DNA of 64,000 bases from Sediminibacterium soli (GTDB lineage: Bacteria; Bacteroidota; Bacteroidia; Chitinophagales; Chitinophagaceae), in the NCBI RefSeq assembly GCF_009939225.1, contig NZ_JAACJR010000006.1, positions 558,001-622,000 of the forward strand, written 5' to 3'. The position numbers were made by a program, and so were the translations under genes. Shown here one piece after another: positions 53,630 through 63,601 of the stretch. The notes beneath the pieces are model-generated. The model made no database searches. It was not told where the DNA came from and was given only the letters and a program-made list of their open reading frames with translations. Each line of letters opens with the position of its first letter. The first letter of the stretch is position 1.

Positions 53630-54169
53630 ATGAACATTCCCGAATCGATAATAACCGACCGTTCCAGAGAAAATGTATTGAAGATCGCGGCATTCGCCTG
53701 TTCCTCCCCGGCAAGGTTTCAGCAACTGGTGAATTGTGTTACGGGCAGGGAAAAACGATTGTCTGAACTCGCTTCCTGGTGTCTTGGCTGGGCCGCAAGA
53801 AAAAAACCGGCGATGATGGTCCCGCACCTTGACGCTGTGACCGGTTTGCTGGAAGATACCCGTCTATCCAATACCGTCAGGCGTAATATCCTAAGAATAT
53901 TCGAAGACCTGCCGGTTCCCGAAGAACTGCATGGCAGGATAATGAATATCTGCTTTGGTTTTGTGGAAAACCCTGCAACCGAAATAGCGATCCGGGCCTT
54001 CTCGCTTACCACGCTGTTCCGTCTTTCCAGCCATTACCCCGAGATACGGCCCGAGCTGAAACTCATCATCGAAACCCTGCTGCCCGACGCCAGTCCCGCA
54101 ATCAGATCAAGAGGCAGAAAAATACTCCAGTCGCTGGCATCTTCCGGTAAAGAAAATACAGCCGGGTAA
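53630..54169 (+). CDS. HEAT-like helical repeat protein
   Basis: 179 residues, all helical, with HEAT-like pairs (LSELASWCLGWAARKKPAMMVPHLDAVTGLL, NTVRRNILRIFEDLPVPEELHGRIMNICFGFV). No signal peptide. It follows cutC by 13 bases. Function unknown; such domains mediate protein contacts. Confidence 0.8.
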   Translation: MNIPESIITDRSRENVLKIAAFACSSPARFQQLVNCVTGREKRLSELASWCLGWAARKKPAMMVPHLDAVTGLLEDTRLSNTVRRNILRIFEDLPVPEELHGRIMNICFGFVENPATEIAIRAFSLTTLFRLSSHYPEIRPELKLIIETLLPDASPAIRSRGRKILQSLASSGKENTAG

Positions 54170-54198
54170 CCAAACGATCAGCGCTTCAAGCCGGTCGA

Positions 54199-55437
54199 TT
54201 AATACAGTACTCTTACCTTGATCGTATCCTTCACCTGCTTCAATAATTCAACCGCCTGTTTGGCTAGTTTTTTGTCTACATCGAGTACCACATAGCCAAT
54301 GGTATCGTTTGTTTTGAGGTACTGCCCCAGGATATTGATGTTGTTATGCGATAAAGCGGTGTTGATGGCGCTCAGTACGCCGGGTACATTCCGGTGAATA
54401 TGCAGTATGCGGTGCGCATTTTCCACAGGCGGCAGACCGATGGCCGGAACGGTATGCGAGCCGTTGGTGATACCGCGTTCGAGGTACTGGAACAGTTTCA
54501 GGCTCACATCTTCACCGATGTTCTGCTGGGCCTCTTCTGTTGATCCGCCGATATGGGGTGTCAGGATCACGTTGGGCAGTCCCTGCAGCGGGGTGCTGAA
54601 CGGGTCTCCGTTTTTTTCGGGTTCCACGGGGTAAACATCTATCGCCGCGCCGGTGAGCTGGCATTCTTTCAGTGCCGCTGCAAGCGCTTTCAGATCAACC
54701 ACTTCTCCCCTGGCGAAATTGATCAGGATCGATCCCGGCTTGAATGATTTCAGCAGGGTTTTGTTGATGAGGTTGCTGGTTTGTCTGGTTTCGGGAACAT
54801 GCAGGGTAATCACGTCTGACTGCGCCACCAGTTCCTTCATGCTCCTGGCAGACTGGGCATTGCCCAGCGGTAACTTGGTTTCGATATCGTAAAAAAGCAC
54901 TTTCATACCGAGTGCTTCGGCCAGTACGCTTACCTGCGAGCCGATATTGCCATAGCCGATAATGCCCAGCGTTTTTCCCCGCAGTTCAAAACTGCCCTTG
55001 GCATCCTTCATCCAGGTGCCCTCGTGCGCGGCTTTGTTTTTGTCGGGAATACGCCTGATCAGCATGATCGAAGCAGCGATCACCAGTTCGGCCACGCTGC
55101 GGGTATTGCTGTACGGTGCATTGAATACCACCACGCCCGCGTTGGTGGCGGCTTTCAGGTCTACCTGGTTTACGCCTATGCAAAAACAGCCAATGGCCTG
55201 CAATTTGGTCGCCGCGGCCAGTACTTTGGCGGTCACCTGCGTTTTGGAGCGGATGCCCAGCAGGTGCACATCTTTGACCTGTTTGATGAGTTCTTCCTCA
55301 CTGAGGGCGCCTGATAGTTTTCTGACATTTACATAGCCGTTCTGCTTAAACTGCTGTACGGCTTTATCACTGATGTTTTCGAGAAAAAGGATATTAATCC
55401 GCTCTTTCGGATAGCTTGTGGTTGCCTGCTTGCTCAT
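54199..55437 (-). CDS. serA: D-3-phosphoglycerate dehydrogenase
   Basis: 412 residues. Substrate domain, NAD domain with GIIGYGNIGSQVSVLAEALG, catalytic residues in NFARGEVVD and LTPHIGGSTEEAQ, and a C-terminal ACT domain (about 335-412) for serine feedback. First step of serine synthesis. Divergent from the serine hydrolase gene. Confidence 0.95.
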   Translation of the reverse strand: MSKQATTSYPKERINILFLENISDKAVQQFKQNGYVNVRKLSGALSEEELIKQVKDVHLLGIRSKTQVTAKVLAAATKLQAIGCFCIGVNQVDLKAATNAGVVVFNAPYSNTRSVAELVIAASIMLIRRIPDKNKAAHEGTWMKDAKGSFELRGKTLGIIGYGNIGSQVSVLAEALGMKVLFYDIETKLPLGNAQSARSMKELVAQSDVITLHVPETRQTSNLINKTLLKSFKPGSILINFARGEVVDLKALAAALKECQLTGAAIDVYPVEPEKNGDPFSTPLQGLPNVILTPHIGGSTEEAQQNIGEDVSLKLFQYLERGITNGSHTVPAIGLPPVENAHRILHIHRNVPGVLSAINTALSHNNINILGQYLKTNDTIGYVVLDVDKKLAKQAVELLKQVKDTIKVRVLY

Positions 55438-55516
55438 GTTTGCGAAAATAAATGTTATTTATTGTTAATCATTGTAGATAGTTTTCCACGTAGTGGCCAC
55501 CGCCTGTAACAGGTCT

Positions 55517-55524
55517 TATATTTG
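55517..55524 (+). promoter_or_regulatory. -7 element of the serine hydrolase gene
   Basis: TATATTTG, exact match to TAnnTTTG, 25 bases before the ATG at 55549. No clear -33 TTG. It lies across an earlier in-frame TTG codon (55522), which rules that out as a start. Confidence 0.6.
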
Positions 55525-55548
55525 CAGCTTAGTGATAAACAGCCCTTA

Positions 55549-56787
55549 ATGTTCAGGATGATGATGATTCCAATACTCACTTTACTGATCATGGCCTGCG
55601 GTTCCACGCCCACGCAGCCGGTTAAGGATACCTTTGCGGTAACACCGTCTGACACCCATTCAGCGCTGTCGCCGGCGGTAAAACAATATTACGCCAACGC
55701 CATCGAACCGCTGTACCAGTCCATGCTGGTTCGCACCGGCTTTAACGGCTCCATACTGCTGGCCAAGAACGGCGAGATCGTTTTCGAGGACTACAGGGGT
55801 ATGATCAATTTTAAAACCAAAGAGCCGATCACATCCAGCTCCGTTTTTCATGTGGCATCCGTTTCCAAAACCTTTACGGCCATGGTGGTGCTGAAACTGA
55901 TGGAAGAAGGAAAACTGTCGCTGGACGATGCCGTTGAAAAATACCTGCCCGGGTTCCCTTACCCCGGTATCCATATCCGCGAACTCCTGAACCACCGGAG
56001 CGGTCTGCCTAAATACGACCATTTTATGTCGGGCACCATGTCGGTGGCCACCAAGGTCCGTACCAGGAGAGGAAAGCTGGTTACCCGGTACCGCACCGTA
56101 AAATCGCCTGTTCAGTTAACGGGGCTGGCCACCAATGAAGATGTGCTGCAGTATATGATACGCTACCTGCCCGCACCCGAAGCCTCTCCTAACCGCAGGT
56201 ACAATTACTGCAACACCAATTTTGCCATGCTGGCACTGATCGTGGAAAAGATCACCCATACCCCGTTTCCAGAATATATGGAGGAAAAGGTATTTAAGCC
56301 ATTGGGAATGAACCATACCTATATTTTCAGCATCAGGGATACGGCAGATTATATTCCCTCCTATACACCTTCCCGCCGGCCTTACGAACTGGAGAAACTG
56401 GACTGTGTATACGGCGATAAGAACGTATACACCAATGTGCGCGACCTGCTGTTATGGGACAAAGCGCTGTATGACGGTAAATTTCTCTCGCAGCATTCGC
56501 TCGACCTGGCCTATACCCCTTACAGCAACGAAAAACGCGGTGTGAAGAATTATGGCCTGGGATGGCACCTGCTGGTTAACCCCAACGAGCCGGTGGTTCC
56601 ATACCACAATGGCTGGTGGCATGGCAACAATGCCGTTTTCAAACGCCTGGTGGCAGATACGGCTACCGTGATCATACTGGGCAACAAGTTCAACAGCAAT
56701 ATCTGGAGAGCAGGTAAGATGAGTTCCGTATTTACCGGAAGACCCGATACCACGCTGCTGGATGATTCCGGCGGCGGCGGGCAGTAG
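55549..56787 (+). CDS. Serine hydrolase of the beta-lactamase / class C family, lipoprotein
   Basis: 412 residues, lipobox ending in Cys17 (LLIMAC). Catalytic motif SxxK is in HVASVSKTF, and Tyr motif YCN is in RRYNYCNTNF. A late HNGWWHGNN fills the third motif position. Likely a periplasmic D-aminopeptidase or esterase rather than a resistance enzyme; substrate not visible. Confidence 0.92.
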   Translation: MFRMMMIPILTLLIMACGSTPTQPVKDTFAVTPSDTHSALSPAVKQYYANAIEPLYQSMLVRTGFNGSILLAKNGEIVFEDYRGMINFKTKEPITSSSVFHVASVSKTFTAMVVLKLMEEGKLSLDDAVEKYLPGFPYPGIHIRELLNHRSGLPKYDHFMSGTMSVATKVRTRRGKLVTRYRTVKSPVQLTGLATNEDVLQYMIRYLPAPEASPNRRYNYCNTNFAMLALIVEKITHTPFPEYMEEKVFKPLGMNHTYIFSIRDTADYIPSYTPSRRPYELEKLDCVYGDKNVYTNVRDLLLWDKALYDGKFLSQHSLDLAYTPYSNEKRGVKNYGLGWHLLVNPNEPVVPYHNGWWHGNNAVFKRLVADTATVIILGNKFNSNIWRAGKMSSVFTGRPDTTLLDDSGGGGQ

Positions 56788-56915
56788 CGGTGCGTAATCA
56801 ACAGTGAAAGCAGGACACGGGGCCTGGCATCTGGCTGCCGATAGGCCCATGCCGGTTTTTCCGTTATGCCGATTTCCGGGAACGTTGCCAATAACTGCGC
56901 ACATCCCCTGCACAG

Positions 56916-56948
56916 TTGGTATTCCGAACGGTTTTACCCCTATTTTTG
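56916..56948 (+). promoter_or_regulatory. Promoter of the pyrophosphatase gene
   Basis: TTG (56916-56918), 22-base spacer, TATTTTTG (56941-56948, exact TAnnTTTG). The ATG is 38 bases further. Confidence 0.65.
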
Positions 56949-56986
56949 CAGACTTTCAAAAAACAAATACTGATAAGAAGCTACTT

Positions 56987-59434
56987 ATGGACAAAATGCT
57001 GTTTTATGCCGTTCCGGCAATGGGAATTATCGGGCTGTTGTATACGCTGGTGAAGTTTAACTGGGTTGCCAGGCAGGACGCGGGCAACGACCGGATGAAA
57101 GAAATCAGCAACTACATCGCTGAAGGCGCCATGGCCTTTCTCAAAGCCGAATGGAAGATACTTGCTTATTTCGTTGTAATCGTTGCCCTGCTGCTGGGTG
57201 TAATGGCCAACAGCAACCCGCATTCGCACTGGTCAATTTCGATTGCTTTTGTGCTGGGTGCTGTCTGCAGCGCCGTTGCCGGTTATATCGGTATGAAAGC
57301 CGCCACCAAGGCCAATGTACGCACGGCAAATGCTGCCAGGACAAGTCTGGCCAAAGCCCTGAAAGTGTCTTTTACCGGGGGTGCGGTAATGGGACTGGGT
57401 GTGGCCGGTCTGGCCGTACTGGGTCTGGGATCCGTGTACCTGTTACTGCAACACCTGTTTGCCCCGGCGGCTGCGGCCAATTCTTCCGAAATGCTTAAGA
57501 CGATCGAAGTGCTTACCGGTTTCTCACTGGGCGCCGAATCCATTGCGCTGTTTGCGCGCGTGGGCGGCGGTATCTATACCAAGGCGGCCGATGTGGGCGC
57601 CGACCTGGTGGGTAAGGTAGAAGCGGGTATACCCGAAGACGATCCGCGCAACCCGGCCACCATCGCCGATAACGTGGGCGATAATGTGGGTGATGTAGCG
57701 GGCATGGGTGCCGACCTGTTCGGTTCTTATGTAGCCACGGTGCTTGCCACCATGGTGCTTGGCCAGGAAACCATTTCCATTGATAATTTCGGGGGCTTCG
57801 CTCCCATCCTGCTGCCGATGCTGATTGCCGGTACAGGCATATTGTTTTCTATTATCGGCACTTTCTTTGTGCGTATCAGCGAGTCTGCAGGGGTTAACAC
57901 CGCTACCGTTCAAAAAGCGCTGAACATGGGCAACTGGGGATCCATCATCCTTACAGCGGGTGCCTGTGCCGGACTGGTGTATTACCTTCTTCCCGAGACC
58001 ATGAGTCTGCGTGGCATGGCATTCACACGCAACGGCGTATTTGGCGCGATCGTGGTTGGACTGGTTGTGGGGACACTGATGAGTATCATCACCGAATTCT
58101 ATACCGCAATGGGCAAACGCCCGGTAAATTCCATTATCAAACAATCCTCTACGGGTCATGCCACCAACGTGATCGGCGGTCTGGCAATCGGTATGGAATC
58201 GACTTTTCTCCCGATCATTGTGCTGGCAGGCGGTATCTGGGGTTCTTACGAATGTGCAGGTTTATACGGCGTGGCGATTGCCGCAGCCGGTATGATGGCC
58301 ACCACGGCCATGCAGCTGGCCATCGATGCTTTCGGCCCGATTGCAGATAACGCAGGCGGTATTGCCGAAATGAGTGAACTGCCCAAAGAAGTGCGCGAAA
58401 AAACAGATGTACTCGATGCGGTGGGTAACACCACGGCCGCCACGGGTAAAGGTTTTGCCATTGCCTCCGCGGCGCTTACGGCGCTGGCACTGTTTGCGGC
58501 GTTTGTGGGCGTAGCAGGTATTCCGGGCATAGATATCTATAAGGCAAAAGTGCTTGCCTCGCTGTTCGTGGGCGGTATGATACCGTTTATCTTTTCGTCA
58601 CTGGCCATACGCGCCGTGGGACAGGCAGCCATGGCCATGGTGGAGGAAGTGCGCCGCCAGTTCCGCACCATTGCCGGTATTATGGAAGGAACCGGCAAAC
58701 CTGAATACGATAAATGCGTTGCCATTTCTACCGATGCATCGATCAAGAAAATGATGCTGCCGGGCGCTATTGCCATCGTTTCCCCGCTGATCATCGGTTT
58801 CCTGCTCGGACCGGAAGCGCTGGGCGGATTCCTTGCCGGTGCCACCGTGAGCGGTGTACTGATGGGCATGTTCCAGAACAATGCGGGTGGCGCATGGGAC
58901 AATGCGAAGAAATCTTTCGAGAAAGGCGTTGAGATCAACGGACAGACCTATTATAAAAAGTCGGAGCCGCACAAAGCCTCTGTAACCGGCGACACGGTGG
59001 GCGATCCGTTCAAAGACACCTCAGGACCTTCTATGAATATCCTGATCAAACTGATGTCGATCGTTTCACTGGTGATCGCTCCCACACTGGCGCAGATCCA
59101 TAAAACAGATGCGGCTACCTCCAAGGGCCAGCCGTTGATGGAACAACTGAACGAAGTGAGGGTTAGCGGAGACAGCGGCAAACAGATCATCGATATTACG
59201 GTGCAAAAAGACAAGGTGGAAGAAACACAGGCAACACCGGGTACCGACAGGGACTTTGCCGCGCTGGTAAATGCCGTTCGCAAGGATGGGTTTGATACGG
59301 ATAGCAAACTCACCATCGAATACAAAAACGGGAAGCTCAGCATCAACGGCAAAGAACAGCCGGCGGAACTGACCCAAAAATATGCGGCCTATTTCAACGG
59401 CCAGAAAAACTTCGAGATCAAGATCAAAAAATAA
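56987..59434 (+). CDS. hppA: Membrane-bound ion-translocating pyrophosphatase with periplasmic extension
   Basis: 815 residues from the ATG at 56987; the longer frame crosses the promoter. Core motifs [20 protein letters not shown] and [20 protein letters not shown] mark the PPi site. [10 protein letters not shown] (Ala484, Gly487) is the K+-dependent pattern, where K+-independent enzymes have Lys and Thr. Whether H+ or Na+ is pumped cannot be read. After the last membrane helix (about residue 703) comes a beta-rich domain of about 110 residues that most family members lack; it would face the periplasm. Confidence 0.95.
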   Translation: MDKMLFYAVPAMGIIGLLYTLVKFNWVARQDAGNDRMKEISNYIAEGAMAFLKAEWKILAYFVVIVALLLGVMANSNPHSHWSISIAFVLGAVCSAVAGYIGMKAATKANVRTANAARTSLAKALKVSFTGGAVMGLGVAGLAVLGLGSVYLLLQHLFAPAAAANSSEMLKTIEVLTGFSLGAESIALFARVGGGIYTKAADVGADLVGKVEAGIPEDDPRNPATIADNVGDNVGDVAGMGADLFGSYVATVLATMVLGQETISIDNFGGFAPILLPMLIAGTGILFSIIGTFFVRISESAGVNTATVQKALNMGNWGSIILTAGACAGLVYYLLPETMSLRGMAFTRNGVFGAIVVGLVVGTLMSIITEFYTAMGKRPVNSIIKQSSTGHATNVIGGLAIGMESTFLPIIVLAGGIWGSYECAGLYGVAIAAAGMMATTAMQLAIDAFGPIADNAGGIAEMSELPKEVREKTDVLDAVGNTTAATGKGFAIASAALTALALFAAFVGVAGIPGIDIYKAKVLASLFVGGMIPFIFSSLAIRAVGQAAMAMVEEVRRQFRTIAGIMEGTGKPEYDKCVAISTDASIKKMMLPGAIAIVSPLIIGFLLGPEALGGFLAGATVSGVLMGMFQNNAGGAWDNAKKSFEKGVEINGQTYYKKSEPHKASVTGDTVGDPFKDTSGPSMNILIKLMSIVSLVIAPTLAQIHKTDAATSKGQPLMEQLNEVRVSGDSGKQIIDITVQKDKVEETQATPGTDRDFAALVNAVRKDGFDTDSKLTIEYKNGKLSINGKEQPAELTQKYAAYFNGQKNFEIKIKK

Positions 59435-59455
59435 AACGATACTGCGTCGTTATGA

Positions 59456-59480
59456 AAATCCCGCCTTGTGCGGGATTTTT
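59456..59480 (+). terminator. hppA: Rho-independent terminator of hppA
   Basis: AAATCCCGC, loop CTTGT, GCGGGATTT, then TTGTTTT; 22 bases after the stop. Confidence 0.88.
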
Positions 59481-59566
59481 GTTTTCGGGGATTCGCCGGC
59501 CGCAGATTTTACAGAACCTGGTCAAATCTGCGGATCTGTGGCTATATTACCGTAATAGTGACCCAT

Positions 59567-60037
59567 ATGAAAAAAGTGCTACTGCTTGCGCTTGTTTTTG
59601 CAGCCTGTGAACAGACCGAACATTCGGCTGTTACCGAAACAAAAACCGTTGTCGTCTCGAACGATACCATCCCGGAACTGCGCAGCACCGTCGGCACCAA
59701 ACCCGTTGCGGCATTCAGCCTACCCGTGGAAGATGAACTGAACGACTGGAAATTCGCCGTTTATGCCTATGAAACAAAAAACAGGTTCCGTTACCGGCTC
59801 AACATGCAATACAAGGAACTGCGGATAACCGATTCCCTCGATATCCCCAATTTCGGCATCGAACCCAGGCTCGAACTGCGCAAAGGCCCCGAGACCTATT
59901 CCTGTATCATCGGCTTTTTGGATAAACAGCAAACCTTCCGGGAATACAAAAAAGCCTTTGTAAAAAACGAACAGTTTACGTTCACCACGCTGAACCATTA
60001 CTACGTGGGCACCTATAAAACACCCCGGAAACCGTAG
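59567..60037 (+). CDS. Small lipoprotein of unknown function
   Basis: 156 residues from the ATG at 59567, giving a signal peptide with lipobox Cys14 (LVFAAC). A Thr/Val-rich linker, then a beta-strand-rich domain (FRYRLNMQYKELRITDSLDIPNF). No family recognised. It sits alone between the hppA terminator and the BlaI-type operon. Confidence 0.75.
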   Translation: MKKVLLLALVFAACEQTEHSAVTETKTVVVSNDTIPELRSTVGTKPVAAFSLPVEDELNDWKFAVYAYETKNRFRYRLNMQYKELRITDSLDIPNFGIEPRLELRKGPETYSCIIGFLDKQQTFREYKKAFVKNEQFTFTTLNHYYVGTYKTPRKP

Positions 60038-60093
60038 CATACCCGAGCATCCCTCCCATCCGCCAGCCATACAGGCCGTTTAACAACCTTTTA

Positions 60094-60125
60094 TTTGCTC
60101 CTGTACGAACCCGGTCGTAAATTGC
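60094..60125 (+). promoter_or_regulatory. Promoter of the BlaI/BlaR1-type operon
   Basis: TTTG (60094-60097), 20-base spacer, TAAATTGC (60118-60125). The first operator lies in the spacer and the second over the expected start of transcription. Confidence 0.55.
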
Positions 60126-60142
60126 TTACGAACAAAATCGTA
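60104..60142 (+). promoter_or_regulatory. Double operator of the BlaI-type repressor
   Basis: Two dyads of the form TACGA-N6-TCGTA, at 60104-60119 and 60127-60142, with centres 23 bases apart. The second extends to TTACGA-N6-TCGTAA. BlaI-family dimers bind such short dyads. The arrangement over promoter and start site indicates autorepression. Confidence 0.75.
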
Positions 60143-60145
60143 ATA

Positions 60146-60526
60146 ATGGCGACCAAGCACCTGAAACCAACGGAAAGTGAACTGGAGATCTTACAGGTAT
60201 TATGGGGTAAAGGCAATGCAACCGTAAGAGAGGTGCACGAGGTACTGAGCATGCACAAAGACGCAGGCTATACCACCACCCTGAAGCTGATGCAGATCAT
60301 GTTTGAAAAAGGCATCGTAAAACGCGATGACAGCAGCAAGACGCATATTTACCGCGCCAATGTAAGCAGGGAGAATACGCAGCAGCAACTGGTGGGCAAA
60401 ATGATCAGCTCGCTTTTTGGCGGTTCTTCCACGCAGCTGGTTATGCAGGCACTCGGTAACCAGGCGCCCAACAAAGAAGAGATCGAAGAGATCCAGCGCC
60501 TGCTGGATAACCTCAAAAAACAATAA
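60146..60526 (+). CDS. BlaI/MecI/CopY-family winged-helix repressor
   Basis: 126 residues from the ATG at 60146, right after the second operator; the longer frame would include the operators. Winged helix motifs PTESELEILQVLWGKGNATVREV and GYTTTLKLMQIMFEKGIVKRD are typical. The site cut in BlaI proteins cannot be placed with certainty. Cotranscribed with the M56 peptidase gene 8 bases downstream, which would inactivate it on sensing. Confidence 0.93.
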   Translation: MATKHLKPTESELEILQVLWGKGNATVREVHEVLSMHKDAGYTTTLKLMQIMFEKGIVKRDDSSKTHIYRANVSRENTQQQLVGKMISSLFGGSSTQLVMQALGNQAPNKEEIEEIQRLLDNLKKQ

Positions 60527-60534
60527 TCCACCAC

Positions 60535-62490
60535 ATGCAAGCCTGGCTTCAATCACCTTTCCTGCAGTCGCTCGGCTTTGCCATTGCCAATAGTCTGTGG
60601 CAGGCGGGATTGCTCTGGTTATTGTATACACTGCTTAGCCATTTATGGAAACTGTCTGCCGCAGGCCGTTACCGTATGGCAGTGGCCGTACAGTTGCTGA
60701 GCTTTGTATGGTTTGCGGTTACGGTTCAGTTTTATTATTACCAGTACACAGAATCGCTGCGGCAAAACATCGTACCCGGTTTATCGGGTATCCAGGCCGT
60801 GCTTGCCGGTGATAAGAGCTTTTCGACCCAGCTTATCCGGTATCTGGTACGCGCCGAGCAGGCTTTGCCGTATATCTCGGTTGCCTACCTGCTGCTGATA
60901 CTGGTGCTGGCGCTGCGATGGGTCAACAGCTTTCGTTATACCCAGTCAGTGCGCACACAGGGGCTGCACCGGATACCGGCCGACTGGCGTCTGTTTGTAA
61001 AGAAAGTGGCTCCGCAACTCGGGATCAAAAAAGAAATCGTGCTGTTTCTGTCCGACAGGATCGGCACCCCGCTCACCATCGGCTTCTGGAAACCGCTGAT
61101 ACTGGTACCGCTTGCCAGCCTCAACCACCTTACCACCGCGCAGATGGAAGCGGTATTGCTGCACGAGCTGGCGCATATCAAACGATACGATTACCTGGTT
61201 AACCTGTTGCTCTCTGTTGTTGAGATCGCACTTTTCTTCAACCCTTTCACCCAATTGCTCAGCAGGAACATACGCAAGGAACGGGAGAACTGCTGCGACG
61301 ACTGGGTACTGCAGTTCCGGTACAATGCCACCGATTATGCGCAGGCATTGCTTCAGATCGCCAGCCTGCAGGCCGCACCTGCATTTGCCATGGCGGCAGG
61401 CGGAAAAAGGAATGAACTGCTGGTGCGCGTCAAAAGAATGATCGGCCAGCCCGAAGCCGCTTTCAGCTATCGTAAGCAATTGTTTTCCCTGCTGCTGGTA
61501 ACCGGTATGCTGGGATGCATGGCCTGGTTCAATCCTTCTCCCGTGCCGGGCAGCCCGCAAAAAGACACACGGACCATCGCCATCGAGCCGATGGCGGTAA
61601 GGGTAAACAACCCGCTTTTTAACCCGGTATTTTTTCTCTCCGAGCCATTGAAAACAGAAATGCAGAAAAGCCTGTCGGCCGCAAAGGAAGAGAGTACCGC
61701 GCAGGCTTATTTTACTGAATCGATACCGCCATTGGTGGCTGCTGCACTTGATAAAGCGGCCATCGCGCTGGAACAGCAGAAAGCAGCGCTTCCCGCGCAG
61801 ATCGCCAATATGGAAATGGCACGCAGCCATATGGAGAAATTACTGGCCGACAGCCTGTCTATTCCCGCGCCGTTCCGCAGGGAACTGAAAAACGCTTTCA
61901 ACCATTCGATACAGGATATCAGCAGGAACCTGCAGACGGCACAGACAGAGATCAAAACGGCGTTCGACCAGCAGCGGTTCCGCTTTCCATTCGATGACCA
62001 GAAGGTGAAGAACGAGATCCGTCTGGCCATGAACGAGGTGGCGAAGCTGGACCTGGGCGGCCTGGTCAATACTTCGCTCGGTCTGTCGGGCATGTTTGCG
62101 CCGCCGGAACCGGATAAACCCCGGAAACACGCAGACCGTAAGAAAAACGTTGCCCCCCCTTCTTTGCAGCAGCCGGTCCCGGACGACAGGGAAGCACCGT
62201 CAGAGGATGCATCCGAGGAAATAAAAACGATCTCATTGTTGCCGGTAGCCGGTGCTGCCGACGATGCGGCAATATTCATCAGGACGGTACAACCCGTTTT
62301 CAGCAAAACCTATCTTGACCAACTGAAAGCCCTGGCATTGCTTGCCGGCGACCTGGCACTCGAAGAGCACGATCCCGAAACAGACAAACGCATTCGCCTT
62401 AAACTGGAAGCGCTGCAGCAAAAGATTTCCGCTGAAAAAATACAGTTCAAAAAAATCCTGGAACAGCAGCATCCGGAAATAAGACAATAA
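60535..62490 (+). CDS. M56-family BlaR1/MecR1-like membrane metallopeptidase
   Basis: 651 residues. Four membrane helices in the first 330 residues and zinc motif His210-Glu-Leu-Ala-His214 (LLHELAHIKRYDYL). The C-terminal half is not a penicillin-binding domain but a charged, mostly helical region (about 345-651) with a Pro/Lys-rich stretch, so the signal it senses is probably not a beta-lactam. Partner of the BlaI-type repressor. Confidence 0.9.
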   Translation: MQAWLQSPFLQSLGFAIANSLWQAGLLWLLYTLLSHLWKLSAAGRYRMAVAVQLLSFVWFAVTVQFYYYQYTESLRQNIVPGLSGIQAVLAGDKSFSTQLIRYLVRAEQALPYISVAYLLLILVLALRWVNSFRYTQSVRTQGLHRIPADWRLFVKKVAPQLGIKKEIVLFLSDRIGTPLTIGFWKPLILVPLASLNHLTTAQMEAVLLHELAHIKRYDYLVNLLLSVVEIALFFNPFTQLLSRNIRKERENCCDDWVLQFRYNATDYAQALLQIASLQAAPAFAMAAGGKRNELLVRVKRMIGQPEAAFSYRKQLFSLLLVTGMLGCMAWFNPSPVPGSPQKDTRTIAIEPMAVRVNNPLFNPVFFLSEPLKTEMQKSLSAAKEESTAQAYFTESIPPLVAAALDKAAIALEQQKAALPAQIANMEMARSHMEKLLADSLSIPAPFRRELKNAFNHSIQDISRNLQTAQTEIKTAFDQQRFRFPFDDQKVKNEIRLAMNEVAKLDLGGLVNTSLGLSGMFAPPEPDKPRKHADRKKNVAPPSLQQPVPDDREAPSEDASEEIKTISLLPVAGAADDAAIFIRTVQPVFSKTYLDQLKALALLAGDLALEEHDPETDKRIRLKLEALQQKISAEKIQFKKILEQQHPEIRQ

Positions 62491-62569
62491 CCCGGGCCAG
62501 GCTGATCCCGCAATAACCGCGGTAACCGTTCACCAAAACCAAGCAGGAATAGAATAATGTAACCATCTG

Positions 62570-63601
62570 CTACCAGAGGTTCCTGGGGCACCAGTCGCCA
62601 TACCTGTTACCGAGCAGGAAGCCGATCAGTATTTCGTGCGTGCCCTTGCTTACGGTATTGAGGTTGGAGGTCTGGAAATCGTAGGAGTAACCGATGTTAA
62701 AAGTATTGCTGATATTGATTCCCGCCATTCCTGCAAAGCCATCTTTGTACCGGTAAGAACCACCGGCCCAGAGAAAATCCTGGTACTGGAATTTGACGTT
62801 CACATCAAACCCCACCGGCAGCGGGTTCACATACCGCACCATTGCCGAGGGCAGCATGCTGATATCGTCGGATAAAGTCATCCGGTATCCCGCGCTGAAG
62901 AACAAATGCGGTATGAGTTTACCGCTTTCCAGCTGCACGGTATTATTGGCATAGCTCAGCGGCTGCGGTACGATCTGCTGCGCGGCAAGTCCCACAAAAT
63001 AATCGGCAGAATACAACCAGAGCCCCGCGCTGATATCGGGTTTGATCCTGTTCAGCACACCGCTGCCTGCCACCGCCGGGTCCACCGTGGTGGTACCGAA
63101 ATTCAGTTTGCTGGCATCCAGGCTCATATTGGAAATACCCACCGACACACCCGCCGATAAACTGGTGCGCGGCGATATACCCAGGTGGTACGCGTATGTG
63201 CCATAGGCCGCAAAGCGGTTCAGCGGTCCTGTTTTATCGTTCAGTATGGTAAACCCGATACCGTGGTGCGGTTCGGAGGAAGTATAATCCTGCCAATAGG
63301 CCTGCCCTCTCGGGTTGGAGCCTGATGCATGAAAACCGGTAGCCGACTCGCGCTCATAGGCGCTGCGTTTGAGCGGTCCGTGTATCGTGAGATAGGTAGT
63401 TACCGGCGCATCCTGCAAACCCACCCATTGCATGCGGTGACTGGCTTTCACATCCCAGTAATTCTCTATACCGGCAACAGCAGGGTTGATGATATAGTTG
63501 TTCATGATATACTGGGTATAATAAGGCCGCTGCTGCGCACGCAGGCCCGCTATCGCAAAACATGCCAGACAAACAACAAAAAGCTTCCTCTTCATAGTCA
63601 T
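62570..63601 (-). CDS. PorP/SprF-family type IX secretion protein
   Basis: 343 residues from the ATG at 63601, which overlaps the previous stop (TGATG); ATG at 63595 is an alternative. Signal peptide ending GLRAQ, then the family start QRPYYTQYIMNNYIINPAVAG and a beta-barrel. PorP/SprF proteins anchor T9SS cargo at the outer membrane. Directly follows a CHU_C cargo gene, the usual order. Confidence 0.93.
   Translation of the reverse strand: MTMKRKLFVVCLACFAIAGLRAQQRPYYTQYIMNNYIINPAVAGIENYWDVKASHRMQWVGLQDAPVTTYLTIHGPLKRSAYERESATGFHASGSNPRGQAYWQDYTSSEPHHGIGFTILNDKTGPLNRFAAYGTYAYHLGISPRTSLSAGVSVGISNMSLDASKLNFGTTTVDPAVAGSGVLNRIKPDISAGLWLYSADYFVGLAAQQIVPQPLSYANNTVQLESGKLIPHLFFSAGYRMTLSDDISMLPSAMVRYVNPLPVGFDVNVKFQYQDFLWAGGSYRYKDGFAGMAGINISNTFNIGYSYDFQTSNLNTVSKGTHEILIGFLLGNRYGDWCPRNLW

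Noticed and set aside
55549..56787. Serine hydrolase as a beta-lactam resistance gene controlled by the BlaI-type pair
   Set aside because: Its promoter lacks the TACGA-N6-TCGTA dyad, and the sequence fits general class C-like hydrolases rather than a resistance enzyme.
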